Source: Prunella strophiata
Taxonomy: Eukaryota > Chordata > Aves > Passeriformes > Prunellidae
Reading direction: 5' to 3'
DNA length: 64,000 nucleotides
Assembly (NCBI GenBank): GCA_036583965.1
Contig: JAZBQD010000015.1
Location: 90,011,809 to 90,075,808 of the forward strand
The position numbers were made by a program, and so were the translations under genes. The notes beneath the pieces were generated by a model. That model made no database searches. It was given only the letters and a program-made list of their open reading frames with translations, and was not told the origin of the DNA. Shown here in pieces: positions 37,980 through 51,710 of this stretch (positions are counted from its first letter, which is position 1; every line of letters starts with the position of its first letter).

Positions 37980-39359
37980 ATAAGTCCTGTAGTCTCTTAA
38001 GTGGATGAATTGAGTAAGTCCCTTTTCAAGAAACTTCCACCTGCAAAATTACACCTGTAACACTGCTCACTTCCAGGCCCAAAAAATGCAAATGTGAAAC
38101 TTTCTGGGTGTTTCCCATCTACTCTTCCTCAATCATTAAGGTTCACAAGAGATATTACAAATATGGAAGCGTTTTTAAACTGAAGTAAAAAAAAATATCT
38201 AGAGAAAAGTAAATAACATAAGATACCACTTTCTCATTTAAGCAGCATGATGGGTGTCTAAAGCTATGGAACAGCAAGGTCACTTATTTTTAAAAATTGC
38301 AGTGATACCCAACTGGTAAAGCAATTTCAGCAACCACAGAAAAATGTAGAGTGAAACCAAGTCCAATGAAAAACCTAATCTCTTACATATACAGACAGGG
38401 TAATTCACCAGAGCAGGCTTTCCCCAGTTGCAGCTTCAGAATCAATGCTTGCCTTCCCCACAAGCTGCCTCTCCAGAACAAGTCTTCTTGACCAGCAGAA
38501 ATACTACTCACCCTACCTGTCTTACCCTGTTTTCTGAAGCCCTTACTAACACAAACACATTAACTGTAAATCCAGGCTATTCACCATTCTGCTGAGCATC
38601 TCTTTCATGGTTTAAGTGAAAGAAGTTGCTACCATTTCCTAAAATCAGAGTACAAAGGAAGGTTACACAACACAACATACACTACTCCATGGGACAAAGC
38701 TCAAATAAGATGCTGCTTCATATCCATGGTGAATATAAATAATACTGTATATATATAGTGTATGAAAATGAAGATTGTCAGTAGTTAGCTGTTGCCATTT
38801 CTTCTTCAGGGTAAGCAGAGAGCTTTCTCGACATCTATCTTTTCTTACTCAGAGCTTGTGCATGAAAGAATGGGAGGTGGCCTGCTCAGGTCTTTTTTTT
38901 CTTACAGAAACTCATTTCCCCAGGCCAGCCACTGACAAAAGGTTTGTTCTGTGAGTGGTCTTGCTTTTGGTACACTTGAAAAGTCAAATGCAGCTAATGA
39001 CAATACAGAATCATTGAGCACAGCTCGAAATGCTTGCCTAATTTTGAGTGGATTTTACAGAGTTATGACTACTGCTATTTGGAAGGAGGCTAGCTGGCAC
39101 AGGATCAAGCAATGCACCAACAGTTTCAAATATGGAGCAAGGTATTAACTTTTCCGAGAGTTTGGTTGCAACTTCCCAGCAGCAGCTATCTTTTAAGAGA
39201 TACATTTGAAGAAGAGGAAAATAAAAGTACTTTTACAAGTATTGTTACTTTTAACTACTGCTAGTACTTTTAAACACTTTAAAAGAAGACTTAAAAGTAC
39301 AACTAAGCTTATATCTGGGCTTTGTTTTAAACAAATAGAGAAATATAATTTGCATATTT

Positions 39360-39385
39360 AAAAACAAAACAAAACAAAAAACCAA
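39360..39385 (+). repeat. (AAAAC)n simple repeat
   Basis: Three to four AAAAC units followed by A and CC blocks. It is a short member of the A/C class. Confidence 0.8.
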
Positions 39386-40905
39386 CCAGCTCTGCCTGCT
39401 GAATGGACAAAGTGAATTTAACCATGCAAGATCTAGGCAGCATTCTCTCTCCATAAAAAAAAAAATGTAAATACTGTACCTCTAACAGTCATTAAATTAT
39501 ATGTAGACATTAAAATCCCTGGATTCCAGGTGCTACAAAGTAAACTTTTACTGTCATGCAAGACGTCGTACTCAGACTAACATGTGCTGCCTACTGAGTT
39601 GTCTTCCACTTGAGAAGGAAAGTTTGGCTTGAACTTTCATCATCCTCAAGACCTTTTTATTCTTTTTAAAGAATACTGTCAATCAACATTTGTGCTTAAA
39701 AAACCCCAACTTTCCTCTGCTCTTGGCTCCTTAATTGCTTACGTATTACCTTAAGATAATCTTAAAACATTCATAATCTTCTTTAAAGCAAACCCCTTTG
39801 GGTATAGGAGCACAGAGAGACTCAGAGCAAGTTTTTCTTCTCAATCTATTTGTACCTGTCTTGCTAAGTACAGTGCATCAACCAAGCCCACATCCTGGAT
39901 TTAAATTTATAATGCTCAGCTCACCAGAGGGATTTACCTTTGCAGGGAGGAAAGAGGCCTGTTCAGATGCATCTTAATGCCTGAATCATTTTCAGAAAAA
40001 CTGATTATGCAAATGAACATGAATAGCATTAAAAAACATATCTTAGAGCTTTGAGTTGCAGTAGGAAAAGGTTGTTTTGTTATGCTTCCCCTTATCCATA
40101 GCTGATCAGTACCAGACACCATGGGCTGGTCTGCACTGGCCATTCAGCACAACAGGGCAGTCCCTGCTATAGGTGTGGGAGCAATTCTATAGTTTCTACC
40201 TCTTCCCTTCCTTTTATCCATCCTCTAAAGCATCTAAGAAAGGTTAGCATTTGTTGGATTTGGATTATACCCATAGTCTAACATTTTAATCTTCTGGACA
40301 CTAAGCACCATCCACAAGAAAATGTGTAACGTCCTCAAGAAGCTGTTTACCAAGCACAGCCTCATTGAGGCAACATAATTAATGAATATTAATCCAGACA
40401 ATAACTCAGCAGACAGACAGGAATGCAGTGTCAGCACCCAGCAAGATGAAAATGGGATGCCTTTCTGTGTGCAAAGAAGGAAAACACTTTCATATTAAAG
40501 GTATTTCAGGAAATGAAAACAGAAGGGGCTGGGGAGCTCAGCTGGAGGTAGGTTTGCACACTGTACGGTTTCTATTTCTGGAACAAGTTTTTACCTTTTT
40601 GGTTTTAAAATGAGAAACTATAGGAATCTCATTGGTGTCCCAGTAAGTCTTAAAAAGTAGTAAAATTAATCTTCCTAGATTTTTTGGTCAGGCAGCAAGA
40701 AGTGATTAAACTCCCTATTGCTCAAATTAGCAGTAGGTAACTGTAATTTCAGTTACAGCACTGGAAGGAATACTGGGAGAACAATCCATATTTTTAAGTC
40801 TCTGTGCTGGCTATGCCAAATCACAGGAGGGGTCTAGAGTCTGGATTGTTTGCCATACAGCCTCTCCAGTTCTTGCAGTCTTATACCTGGTCTCAGGGTA
40901 TCTGT

Positions 40906-40931
40906 TGCATATTCAAAAACCTGAATATGCA
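40906..40931. repeat. Perfect 10-bp inverted repeat
   Basis: TGCATATTCA (40906-40915) and TGAATATGCA (40922-40931) are exact complements with a 6-base loop. The arm contains ATGCATAT-like, POU-type sequence, which is only suggestive. Confidence 0.7.
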
Positions 40932-42944
40932 GGTTTGGATCTATGTCTTGGAGGTGATGCTTGGTTTTATTTGAGGAGTTGCAGTTGACCCTTCCCAGGG
41001 AAGGGAAGAAGCAAGTCCCTGGGTCATGGAAACCTACTGTGAAGTTCCATATGTATCTCTGCTCAATATGGAATTACATTGTGATGATTAAAACCAATCC
41101 AGATTTTTTTCATTATACTCATTTTCCAGAGGAAAAATAAATTATATTTTTCATTAAAATTATCTGGTGGTTTGTTTTTTTTTGTAGCTAAACTGAATTT
41201 CTTTAGGGTGCAATTAGTCTGGAAACTCATATATATTGTGTCTTCACATAGGGCGCTATATAGCTCTTTTGAGGACAAACACAAGAAACTTCATCAGAAA
41301 ACATGAGCTAAAGATATCAATATATTTTAAATACAGTGCTAATTTTTCCAGATCTATGCAGACATAAAAACATTAATTTGCTGAATAGATGGCTATGGGA
41401 TCTGTTGACATATTGTTACTACTGACTCTTAGCAGCACAAAAAGTTCCTTGAGAAGCAAAACTAATGAAAACTGGTTGGTTTCCTATCAATCAGGATTCC
41501 ACAGACACTCTGTCTAATACTGTCTATGCTCGAGGCACAGATTTCCCTCTGCTTTAAGGACATTCATAACATCACTCTCCTCTGCCCAGGAACACAGTTA
41601 AGTTGCTGCCTGTATGTCAATGTGGACGTGAGCAATACATCTCTTACTTCCATGAGTCATGCAGTTTTGTAGGCTCAGAAGAACTAATTATCTTTAGAAC
41701 TTCTGTCAAATTTGGTTAAAAACAGTGAAAGCACTGAGAAGAGTAAAAGGAGATGTGTGCAGATGTGCAGACAGGCATAGAGCATGATCTCTTAAGCTGT
41801 GTTTCCTGAGGAAAACCAGCTAAAAAAGGAGTATGGCAGTAGTTTTTCCAAAGCTCGTTCAAATAAGGAGATACATTGTATATCCTGTTCAGCATGCCTT
41901 TTTTTAAACTATTGGAATGCAGTTGCATTCATAAACAGCTATAAATACATCCCATAGAAACAACATATAGCTGCTCTTTCTCTCTGCTCCCAGCCAAACT
42001 TCATCTCTCCAAATCTAAGACGAGAGCCTATTTTGGAAATTGAACTTCTGTAATATATGTATTTGTGTTATTTGGAAAAGGACAAGATTTTTTGAGAAAC
42101 GAAACCAACATAAAATGCCCTTGTATCATTAGTTTTACTGCTTTCCTTCACAGCTAAAATGAGCAATAATTTTAACCTTCCAGACATTAGGATGCAGAAG
42201 CTATCCCCCATATAAATGACTTGTCAAAAAGGTGCTTTTTTGTCACCATAAAATCAAATTCAACATCTCATTCCTACTTTGTAAATACACCTCACAGAAA
42301 TTGAGAGCAGCTTGCTTTTGTAGGGTTTGTATCTTGGAGAAGTTGATCCATGCCTCTGGCATATCAAAAATGTGACATCAGGGAAGGTTTTGGGAATTGG
42401 AGCATGTGAAAACACAGCACAAACTCATAAGGGTGCTCAATCCACATTCTCAAGAGAATTGATTGATTTGAGAGGACTTTTGTCCCTGAGTGGCAAGCTT
42501 GCCATTGCAGGGGAAGAGGCAGGCTTAGCAACATGACTCCATGTTTTCTGTACAAGCAGCAACAGCAGCCCAGGACCTACTCCAGCAGCACAACTCGTTA
42601 GGATGAGGCCAGCAGTATGGAGCAGTGGCTTTCAGCTTTATCTTCACACAGAAACTCGGAGCACATGGTGGTGCAAAGTACTTGTAAAATCACTTCTCTC
42701 TTTTGCAGCCCTCCCTGATCTCCAATTCCAAGTTTGGAAGGCTGACGTTTAATTGAATTAAGTTTAGCTACATACATATGAGGGAGGGACAACCAAACTC
42801 TATCCACAGCTCCTGCAAGCACTTAGTTGCACCTGCAAGACCACAGGCTGGAACTATCACTGTAAGCAAAATTAGCCACGGACATTGCCTGCCCAATGGC
42901 CTTAGGCAGGGAGATGAACCTGTCCTCACTAATTGTGAGAAACC

Positions 42945-43211
42945 CAGTTAAAGAATAACAAGTGGTACAACCCTGCTGACAAACCCCTTGACTTTCTGCA
43001 CTTCCATAACTGGCAGGAGAGGAAAATCCCTCTGAAAACAGCACAGCTCTTCCCACAAGGATATTCCTATGACTAAACAGTCTTGATCAGAGCTTCTGAC
43101 CAAGGCCACTCTTCCGTACAGCAGAGCATTTGGTTTTAAGGCAATTTCTGTTGGATCAAAGCCACATGCAAAGTGCTGAGCTATGGCAAACTCATTCCAC
43201 GCAAGCACATT
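42945..43211 (-). other. Exon-like open frame, unrecognised
   Basis: On the minus strand, a strong pyrimidine tract and AG (plus-strand 43212-43230) precede an open frame from 43211 down to a TAA at 42945. The frame starts NVLAWNEFAIAQHFACGFDP and is 88 codons long. Its composition looks more protein-like than most chance frames here, and the acceptor is good. I recognise no family, no partner exon is visible, and a second overlapping minus frame runs on to 42823. It could be a terminal exon of an unidentified transcript, a lncRNA exon or chance. Confidence 0.15.
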
Positions 43212-44947
43212 CTAAAAGAAAGAAAAAAACTTAAAAACTGAAGGGGCATCTCATTTCTAACATTCTTACACTGGATTAGGTATTGTCTTTCCTCCCACAG
43301 CTGGCACAATCCCAACATAAATTCCACTCTGTTCTGCTTAATTTAATGCTTGATCCAGATCGTATTTGTGCTGCTTAGTGACTTGGTATTAATGAATAAG
43401 AATCAGACTTAGGAAGATCTTTTCCATCCTAAGGTCAATCAGGGTAATTATGATAACTTAGTTTTTTATTCCTGCATTACAGAGATAATTTCTGCTAAAA
43501 TAATGGAGATCTACAAATTTAAAAATGCTCAACAGCCATAGTTCATCCTTCTAGTAATCTTCAGAGATTATTGAATTCCACAAATTACAAAAACCATAGC
43601 ATCAGAACTGTGTGTTTTGTAAGCTATTTCCTCCTTAGTTCGTCACTTCACCTAATGGGGATACCCAAGGAAACACAATTGAGGGAAAATAGCAGCTCCA
43701 TAAAAATAATGACTGCAACCAAGTTCAGAGTGCTTATTCATTAATATGCCACTGATGACTTGCAGCAATGCTGTGTGGAAAAGGCTTATGCTCATTTTCC
43801 TCTAACAGGGCCTCCTGTCACTGCTACCATCTCCTCTGGGAGTTGTGCACGTGTGCATAGACTGGCAGGTTACTCTTCCCCAGTCAGGGTCATTCTCAGA
43901 AATGCATGCATCCCAAATGAAGGGTAACTTGTTCCAGCTCATTGCTTGCTCTTTGGATCTATCCTTGGCCCAGCCCTGCACTGGGTAGTGCCTTCCCCTG
44001 CAACAATTTCCTCTGACAACAAATCCCAGACTTGCAGAATCACAAGACAGGAGGAATTATCCTTTTGAGACACACAATAAGTCAGGAATTTCATGCATAC
44101 ATACATATCTGTTCTTATGCAAGAGTTCAATCAAATGGTTCCATCAAAGTAGTTCAATCAAATACAAATACTTCAAAATTAGGCATTTATTCTTTAACAT
44201 AGCAAGAACACCATCACCAGGTTTGAAGTTCTCACCTTGCCTAAATTAGCTCTGACTTCTACTCAACAGGCTTGATCTGTCATTAGTGCATCAGGTTCAT
44301 ATATGCTAACAAATATAGGGCTGAACTGCATTTTTATAATCTTAGATCTCAACTTGTAAGGTGGACTTGGATGTAAGTTATTAATCCACTGATCTGCAAG
44401 AGCTAGCAATCATCCATAACCTTTTCACTATAGCAACTAGAAGATTTATATAACCAAGAGTAGTACATCAAGTCTGATGGGTTTATGATTGTATTGAGCT
44501 ATTCATCAAAACAGTTTCTCAGAGATCTAGACTTGCTCTATTTTTTTTTAGAGTTGATTTCAGATATGGTAAGGCAGATATAAGCAACATTTACAGTTTG
44601 TCTTCATGGCAGATAAATAATTGAAATATTCATTTTTCGTGTGCCACCTCCATATGTGTAAAGAAGAATTTTAAAAGCAGCTTACAACAAGGCAAAAGAG
44701 CTGAACACAGCATAGATACACACTGTGATTACTAAACCAATGAACCACTATGATCACAACCAACTTACTTGCACACATCTCCAAGATGGCCATTGAACTT
44801 ATGTATTACTGTAAATCCCTGCCATTGCAGGTCAGATTTTTTTGATGAGATGTTCTATTAACAAGCTGATATCCAGCAAGTATAGCATGGGGTTGGGTTA
44901 TTTATTTACATGATCAGAGGTATCAATGATGTACTTAAATGTGTAAG

Positions 44948-44970
44948 TAAAACAAACAAAAAAAACCCAA
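44948..44970 (+). repeat. Short A/C-rich tract
   Basis: AAAC-type units ending in CCC, of the same composition class as the longer tracts. Confidence 0.65.
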
Positions 44971-46573
44971 GCAAATGCCCCTGTTCCCCTGCCAACTTAT
45001 TCTGTTTGTTTTCTTCCAAAAACCTTGTGTGACTTTTGGCAATGTTCTCAGCTACTGTACAGCACTGAGTCCAGACAGGCAGGGTTTTCAGCACAGAACT
45101 GGCTGAGTTTTTGTGCACCATGCTCTACTGTGAGCATCTGAGGAGTACGGCAGGAACTTCAGTTGTGCTCCCACCACTTCAACACAGTTTGAGGAACAGG
45201 ACTCTTTTTTGACAGGCAGTGCTACCATCAAAATTGAGAATGAAATAATAAAGTTGACTGCAAAGCACCCAGAGCAATTCAGCCAGCTCCCTTGATCCTG
45301 TATTTCCTGAAGGAAGATGCATTAGGTAGTGAGAGAGAAATTGCTGAACAGTGAATTTCTCAGCCTTCCCGTGGACCCCAGAACAGCAGTTTTCATGATC
45401 TCCACCCCAAAATATGTGGCAGTGATAGAAGTTCACAGAAAATCTCAGGACTATTTCACTTCTTGGGACCAGACTATTTACCAAAGGGAAGTGTTACAAC
45501 CACCAGAAGGCTGTGCAGACATACTGAAAAGCAAGTAGACCTACACGAGGAAGGCTAATTAGGTGCTGATTTACCTAGTGCTTTATTTCTCTTTAACTCC
45601 TATCTTCAGTTTGACTCCCCACACTGTGGTTGAAAAAACTTTATGTAAAAAAGGCACACAAGATAATTGCCATCAGGTGGCTGGTTGATTTCAGAAATAA
45701 TGTATCTAAACCATACATTGAGTTGCAGTCCTGTAAGGCAGCAGCAGCAGCCAAACTTCTGCTGAAGGCTAACACATTACACAACAAAAACCTCATTAAA
45801 CCATCATATAAACTTGTCAGATTTCCAGCCATTACTTACCACTAAACAAAGGTAAATAATGCCTTTTATTCAATGCATTGTAACAGGAAATCATGCCTCT
45901 TCATTCTGGGTGCACTGTCTGTGTTGAGCACCCAAGACAGATGTATGTACAAATGCATATGTAGCAACAAAAAGATGTAAACATGCCCTCTCCAAGTACA
46001 CATGAAGACTGGAGAAATTGCTCACTTGGAAGGCCAGAGCACCACCTGAGTGTTTCTAACCTCACAACCTCCATAACACACAGTGCTGATTTTCACCCAT
46101 GTGCATCATATTCTTAATTTTAGTGTTGTACACAGTTATATGGCACCAATCCATTCCAGACGTTCTCTCAGCTAATGCAGCATTGCCCAAGTGCCAGAGA
46201 AAGGTGTGTGTCTTTTTGACACCAAAGTTGTATGTGCAGTGTGGCATGGCTTTATGGTGCTCCTTGCTGGTAACCTATCATCAGCCATGACAATGATGTT
46301 ACAGGAAAAAAAAAAAGCAGCAATATGGGGACATCAGCACAGCTATGACATCTTCTAAGAGAGGATTGGAGTAATAAGTGCCTGGGGTTCTCCTCCAAGA
46401 AGAGTTTGCTTCTGGGTCCCTTCCTCTTCTCCATACTCTTTTCAGGTTTACAGGATATTATGTTTAGCAAACACAGGTAAAGAGGAAGAGCCTTGTGTTT
46501 CAAGCACTGTGCAGCCTAAGAACTAAAACTGCCCCAGGCAGTTTATCCACACCAATCTTCCCATCATTTTCAG

Positions 46574-46627
46574 AAAAAAAAAAAAAAAACAAACCAAAAA
46601 AAAAAACCAAAAAAAAAAAAAAAAACC
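46574..46627 (+). repeat. Poly(A) with CC interruptions
   Basis: A runs of about 16, 11 and 15 split by C, CC and AAC blocks. It is a long simple repeat and likely length-variable or error-prone in assembly. Confidence 0.85.
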
Positions 46628-47716
46628 ACAGAAAAATCCTTCTCTACAGACCTGGCAGACACAGCCCTCTTCCCTTAAACTCCCTGTGCTTCAACCTCAA
46701 CTCCCTCTGTTCATTCTGACCAAGCAGTCCTGTGCTATGAGCTGGCATCTCCTTGGCAGTTTTGGACACAGGAGCCAGACTGAAAGACAGCCACCCATGG
46801 GAAACTGCTATCCAGTTCATGAATATCAGCATAGCTCTGCCCTCAGATTTCTCATGCACAAATAAAGCCCTTTGGGACAGTATTCCTGATTGACTTCAGC
46901 TGATGGAGAATTCCCCTAGTGCCAAAAGAGACTGTCTCCCCAGATTTCCCAGGGAACCACATTTGCCTTCAAAAACACAAATCTTATTAAGGATTTCAAA
47001 TCCTGGAAAGTGAACGAGTTCTCATGCCATTTAATGGGGGAGTCAAACAGAATAGTAGTCCCAAGGAGTACAGGTCTCAGAAAATGGACTAGAACCAGGC
47101 CTTCAAATCTGCAACAGAGCAGAAATTCCCAGTAGGCTCTTCTGCTGGTAAAAGGATTCTGCACACTTAGAATTAATGTGAAACTTAATTAGAATCTCTG
47201 TGAAAAAAAATCCATTTGGAGGTAATTATAAAAAGGAGGCAGTTATGACAATTATTTATCATCTCTATTTTTGGAAGGGAAATCAGAGGCCTCATTTTTG
47301 GAGGCATCCAACAAAAGTAACAAGCAGTCAGGTCCTGCTGGCCAGCACAGAGAGAATCTGAAGGGTTTCCACCTGCTCTGATCACCTCCACTCAGCCAGA
47401 ATTATTGATGTATAACCAGCTGAGTTATTCCACAACACAACTGTTATTTCAGGATCTCGACCTATTGCCTCACTGGTGGGCCACTCTTCCTCACCACCAT
47501 CCCCATGTCACTGGGAAATCGGACTTCTCCCCATGCAGCATGTGGCATCTGTGTTGCCTTGTGGCCACAGGACAATGCCACCAGCCTGGAGACAGATGTC
47601 CTGATGCTGTGCAAATTTCAGCTGGTGCGTCATGGAGCACAGGAGGTTGGGTTATCGGTGTGCCAAAATCCTGTTTCATGTGCGTTGGGAAAATAGCCTA
47701 TAGACAATGCTCTTGG

Positions 47717-47730
47717 GAGCCATCTACTGG
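47717..47730 (-). promoter_or_regulatory. Putative CTCF-binding motif, reverse
   Basis: The minus strand reads CCAGTAGATGGCTC, matching the CTCF core consensus (CCASYAGRKGGCRS) at 13 of 14 positions. The mismatch is T for R near the end. Orientation is reverse, facing the forward site at 15465. Binding cannot be inferred from sequence alone. Confidence 0.4.
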
Positions 47731-50700
47731 CATTTAGGAGTTAACTGTTTGCATGTCCACAGAGAAATTAAAGAGCCACTTTTGACTCCACCACCTCAGC
47801 GTGCCTCCTAAACTCCTGCATTCGTCACTTGAATCTTTTGAGGGATCACCTGCAAGCTGGTTATTTAACCACAGCCAAACATTATAGACCTATTTATTAG
47901 TTATTCCTAGCAGCTCATGCTCAGTGTGCTACCTAAATGTTACCATCTTTCCTAATATGCTTGGACCCCAAAACATGGAAAGCATTGTAGAAGCCATGTT
48001 ATTTTGATGCTAAATGCAGAGCCCTAGTAGGCAAACCTGGGATAAGTAGGAGGAAATTCCAGGCGACACAGGAAACTCAAATACCATCATTTGAAGACTC
48101 AATTCCATGACTGGAAACAAGGTAAAGAAGCCAAATAAATTCCCAGGAACTAGGTGCAAAGAGGGTAGAGGGTATCTTCAAGTTGCAGTGGAACATCACC
48201 ACTGGGACAAGAGCATGAGAAGCATGTGGACAAGTACTCAGCCCTTGAGTCTGGAAGAGCTGGTCTTCCCCTACCACAGCATGACAGTGTGAACACAGCC
48301 CCTTGGGCTACTGCAGATACATTGCAGGTGTCAAACTGGGAGAGAGCAGATGCTGATTATGCTACATCTCATGCTTGGATGGTTTAAATTGCTTCCCTAC
48401 TAAGTGCAGGTCCAAAGGCAAGGAAAGACTCCCAGCAGTATTGTTGTAAGGGCTGAGGGTAATTAGAGGGGAAAAAAGTACATGTTCAGAAAAAGTGGCT
48501 ACCTTTCCGGGAGAGAAGAATTTTCTGGCACAGGGATGTGCTCACGACACACATCAGTTCCCAAGCCTGAGGGCATGACCCAGCTACATTTATGTTATAC
48601 AGTGGACAGACCTGGCAGCAACCATCGTTGACCCAAAATGCAGGGAAGAGTGTGGCCAGCACGTGCAGGTCCCCTGCCCTCAATGCCCAGGATTTCGGGT
48701 GGAGGCAGAATATGTGCTTCAAATGGCAGCCCTGGCACCTACCAGCTCATGCACTGTGTGGTTAACCAGCAGATTAAGAAAAAGGTCTGGAGCAGTCTCC
48801 CAGGACAAAGAGTACAGCCAGACCAAAACTGATTCAGAAATAACAATGTCTTCCAGGAAGGTTTCAAAACTAGTGCCTGGGGACTAACAACAAAGTACCA
48901 GGAAATCAGCAAAGAGGAAGTGATTCATGTTTATCCTACTAGGTTTTGCATGGCAGAAGGTTTCCAGGGCATTCCAAGAGCCTAGTAGACACAACACAGG
49001 TGGGTACCAAAGTAGAAAAAGAGATAACCCCATATTTATCCTGTGGGGATATTGTGCCATAAATTCATAAATCAAAGAACAGAGGTGAGAGCCCATGAAG
49101 TAATGTCATTGCAACACACATGTGCAGTATTTATTAACCAAAAAGACATTAAGTTTGTTTACATATACACAGATTAAAAGGATCTCACTTATCACACCAC
49201 CTGCCAGTTACAAAGGAGAAGATGGCAGCTTAAATATGTATATCCAATTCCCATTGTGTTTTGTACTTGGGTTTAGATTTAAAGCCATGTTATTTCAAAA
49301 TTAAAAGTAGACCCAAAAAAGCCCTGCTCATATATCACCTCTACATCAATGCTCAGTTTTCCACCAGCCATCATTAAAGCACCAATACTGCATTAAGACC
49401 TAAAATCCTGCCAATTTTCTGTGTCCTTTGTCAAGGTCCAGTAAATTTCTTGGTGTGAAGTGGTGCTGTTTCTCAGTCCAGTAGTAGTAATGATCCACGT
49501 ATTTGGGGTTTTCCCCCCCTCCTCTCTCTTCATGTCATTTTCTGTGCCAGCTTGTTTTAGTGAGGCTGTCTGGCATACTTTCCATTCCTTTTAATGGTTT
49601 AAAAGAAAACATTTTTCATCAAATGAAAGCACTTTGAACATAAACTATTATGAAGAAGAGAAAAATATTTTTTTCTCCTTTTGAATGTCAGTTTTGTAGG
49701 GCACTAAACTAATTTTTTGAGGTGCTTAGTATTGCTAAATTTAGAAAGTCAAGTAATAACAGTCCTACATGGGCCAAAGGATGATCTAAGGATGAGGAAA
49801 GCAATAGATCTTTTTAATAATTGAAAGAGTTGGGAACATTTCCACAGTGAGAACAGACTTAGCAAATTTCTGTGCAAGCAGGACACTTAGATGCACGGAA
49901 TATTTCAGCTACAGCTGTAATCCTGCAACGTTCTGTGCTGGAAGTGGAGGTCAGCCTTAAGGGAATTATATTAGACATACAGTCAGACAAGGTAGGCACC
50001 TCAGGGAATAGCTCCTTGCATAAATACAAACACACCACCTGCATGCATGTCATTGCTGCCATGATGCCACACCTACCCATTCTCTTTTCTTCTCTCTACC
50101 TGCCTTTTAGAAAACCAGAATTTGACGCCATGCTATTTTGAAATATCCACAAGCTTTCCTTTATGTGCAAATGTCATTCCACATGCAAGTAAACATGAAG
50201 CAGACAGGACAATCATTCTCAAAACAATCCACAGTGGCACCACCAGGCTGTTGATGCACAGGTCTGCATTTAGGACTTTGTTGTCCAGCCCTATCCCACT
50301 GGGAGTTCCATGTCAGATATTCTCAAAGAATATAAAATACTTTAGGTTCTCAAGAGAGAGGGCATTTTCTCTGACAGGTGATTTGATGTCAAAGCCTGAT
50401 TTACTGCTTCTCACCACAACCCACAGAGAAACCGCCCCCCACCCCCTCCAAGTGTGATCACCCATCTTGGATGACTCAGGTTCAACACTATAAGTCCCTC
50501 CCCTACCCAGCAGCAAGTGATTCACCCACAGAGCTCTGAAGAGACCAGCTCAGGACTTAAGATGGAAAATTCTCTGTGCAGGGCCCAGCTGTCTTGGTAA
50601 AACCACCCCAGCTTTTGAAAATCCACAAACGCAACCTGTGCAGCTTTTTGGAGAGTCTACCCAAAGTTGTTAGTCTCCACCCTTGAGACATATGCAAGTC

Positions 50701-50841
50701 CAGCTGAGTTCCTGAGGGAGAGAAACACCATGGCCAAGTCCAGACTGGAGCATGTTCTGGGTTTTTTTCCATTCACAGCAGAATGGCAACATACTTGAAA
50801 AAGCAGCTCGAACCAGACGTTGTTCGGGGATCCAGGGAGCA

Positions 50842-50857
50842 CCACACACACACACCT
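50842..50857. repeat. (CA)n microsatellite
   Basis: About seven CA units. It is a short dinucleotide repeat. Confidence 0.75.
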
Positions 50858-51346
50858 CGTTTTGGTTCCCCTCCCAGCACAAGCTCTTATATTACGAAAT
50901 CTAACCACAATTACTCTTTTATAAAATACTGCAGTGTCAAGATCCTGCTGAGTCCCAAGTCTGAAATTTTTAAAAAAGAACATTTACAACTAGCCTTGCT
51001 CATTTGGAGCTTAACCACAGAGACCTGATTTACAGAAACCGAGGAGTTGATACAGCTAGAATAATTCCAGACTGATGAAGGACCTCAGCTGCAAATTACT
51101 ACTGTTTTGTCCATTCTGTCTTAAAAACTGCTAATTTCCAAAAAATGTAGCTGTTGTAGAGACAACTTGGGTGAGAGAAACAGGATTTCTTGTTCTTATA
51201 TATATTCTTAGCATGATTTAATACACATAAACAAACTGAGCTTGGCTTTCAAACCATATCCTAACAAATTACCTTTTTTTTTCCTGGTGACATTGGACAG
51301 TGAACATCAGAAATTTAACAACAGCTCATGGACTGTATGTTTCCTA

Positions 51347-51363
51347 TTTTTTTTTTTTTTTTT
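51347..51363 (+). repeat. Poly(T) run, 17 T
   Basis: A simple homopolymer. Read on the minus strand it is a poly(A) run with no recognised retroposed body. Confidence 0.85.
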
Positions 51364-51682
51364 AAGTTACATGTACATTTATTGTACATATTACTACAAA
51401 AACAATGAGTACAATAGCAGAAGTTGGAGCCTGGACACTTGCAGCTTATTCTTGGCTGTGTGCAGACATGCTTGTCTTACCTTGTGTGAGGTAACCTATT
51501 GCCCTCAGCTGAGCTACTTCTACAGTAGATGCACTAGGTACCTGTTTCAGAGGATGCTGTGAACATGGCCTCCAACTGCTTTGAGATCCTGCAGAGGATG
51601 GCAACATTCCAAGTAGAAATAAAGTATTTAATAACTGGGAACCAGAAACAGAATGCCAAACCAGTTGCAAGGGCTGCACAGA

Positions 51683-51710
51683 TTTTTTGTTTTGTTTTGT
51701 TTTTGTTTTT
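51683..51710 (-). repeat. (TTTTG)n simple repeat
   Basis: TTTTG-type units on the plus strand, the complement of the AAAAC repeats seen elsewhere in the window. Confidence 0.8.

Larger units (their letters stand above)
37613..47716. other. Unique non-coding DNA, no confirmed gene
   Basis: 10 kb without an identifiable gene. Items visible are an A16 run at 37819, an AT-rich palindrome at 37963, an (AAAAC)n tract at 39360, a 10-bp hairpin at 40906, an A/C tract at 46574, and an exon-like minus-strand frame at 42945-43211 that is listed separately. No interspersed repeat family is recognised. Confidence 0.45.

Noticed and set aside
44030..44075. Possible antisense CR1 end ('cagaatcacaagacagg')
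   Set aside because: Similarity is too short, and the sequence after it does not follow the CR1 3' UTR.
48638..48887. Overlapping plus frames with cysteine-containing peptides
   Set aside because: Cysteine spacing does not fit a zinc finger, and the frames overlap each other out of phase.
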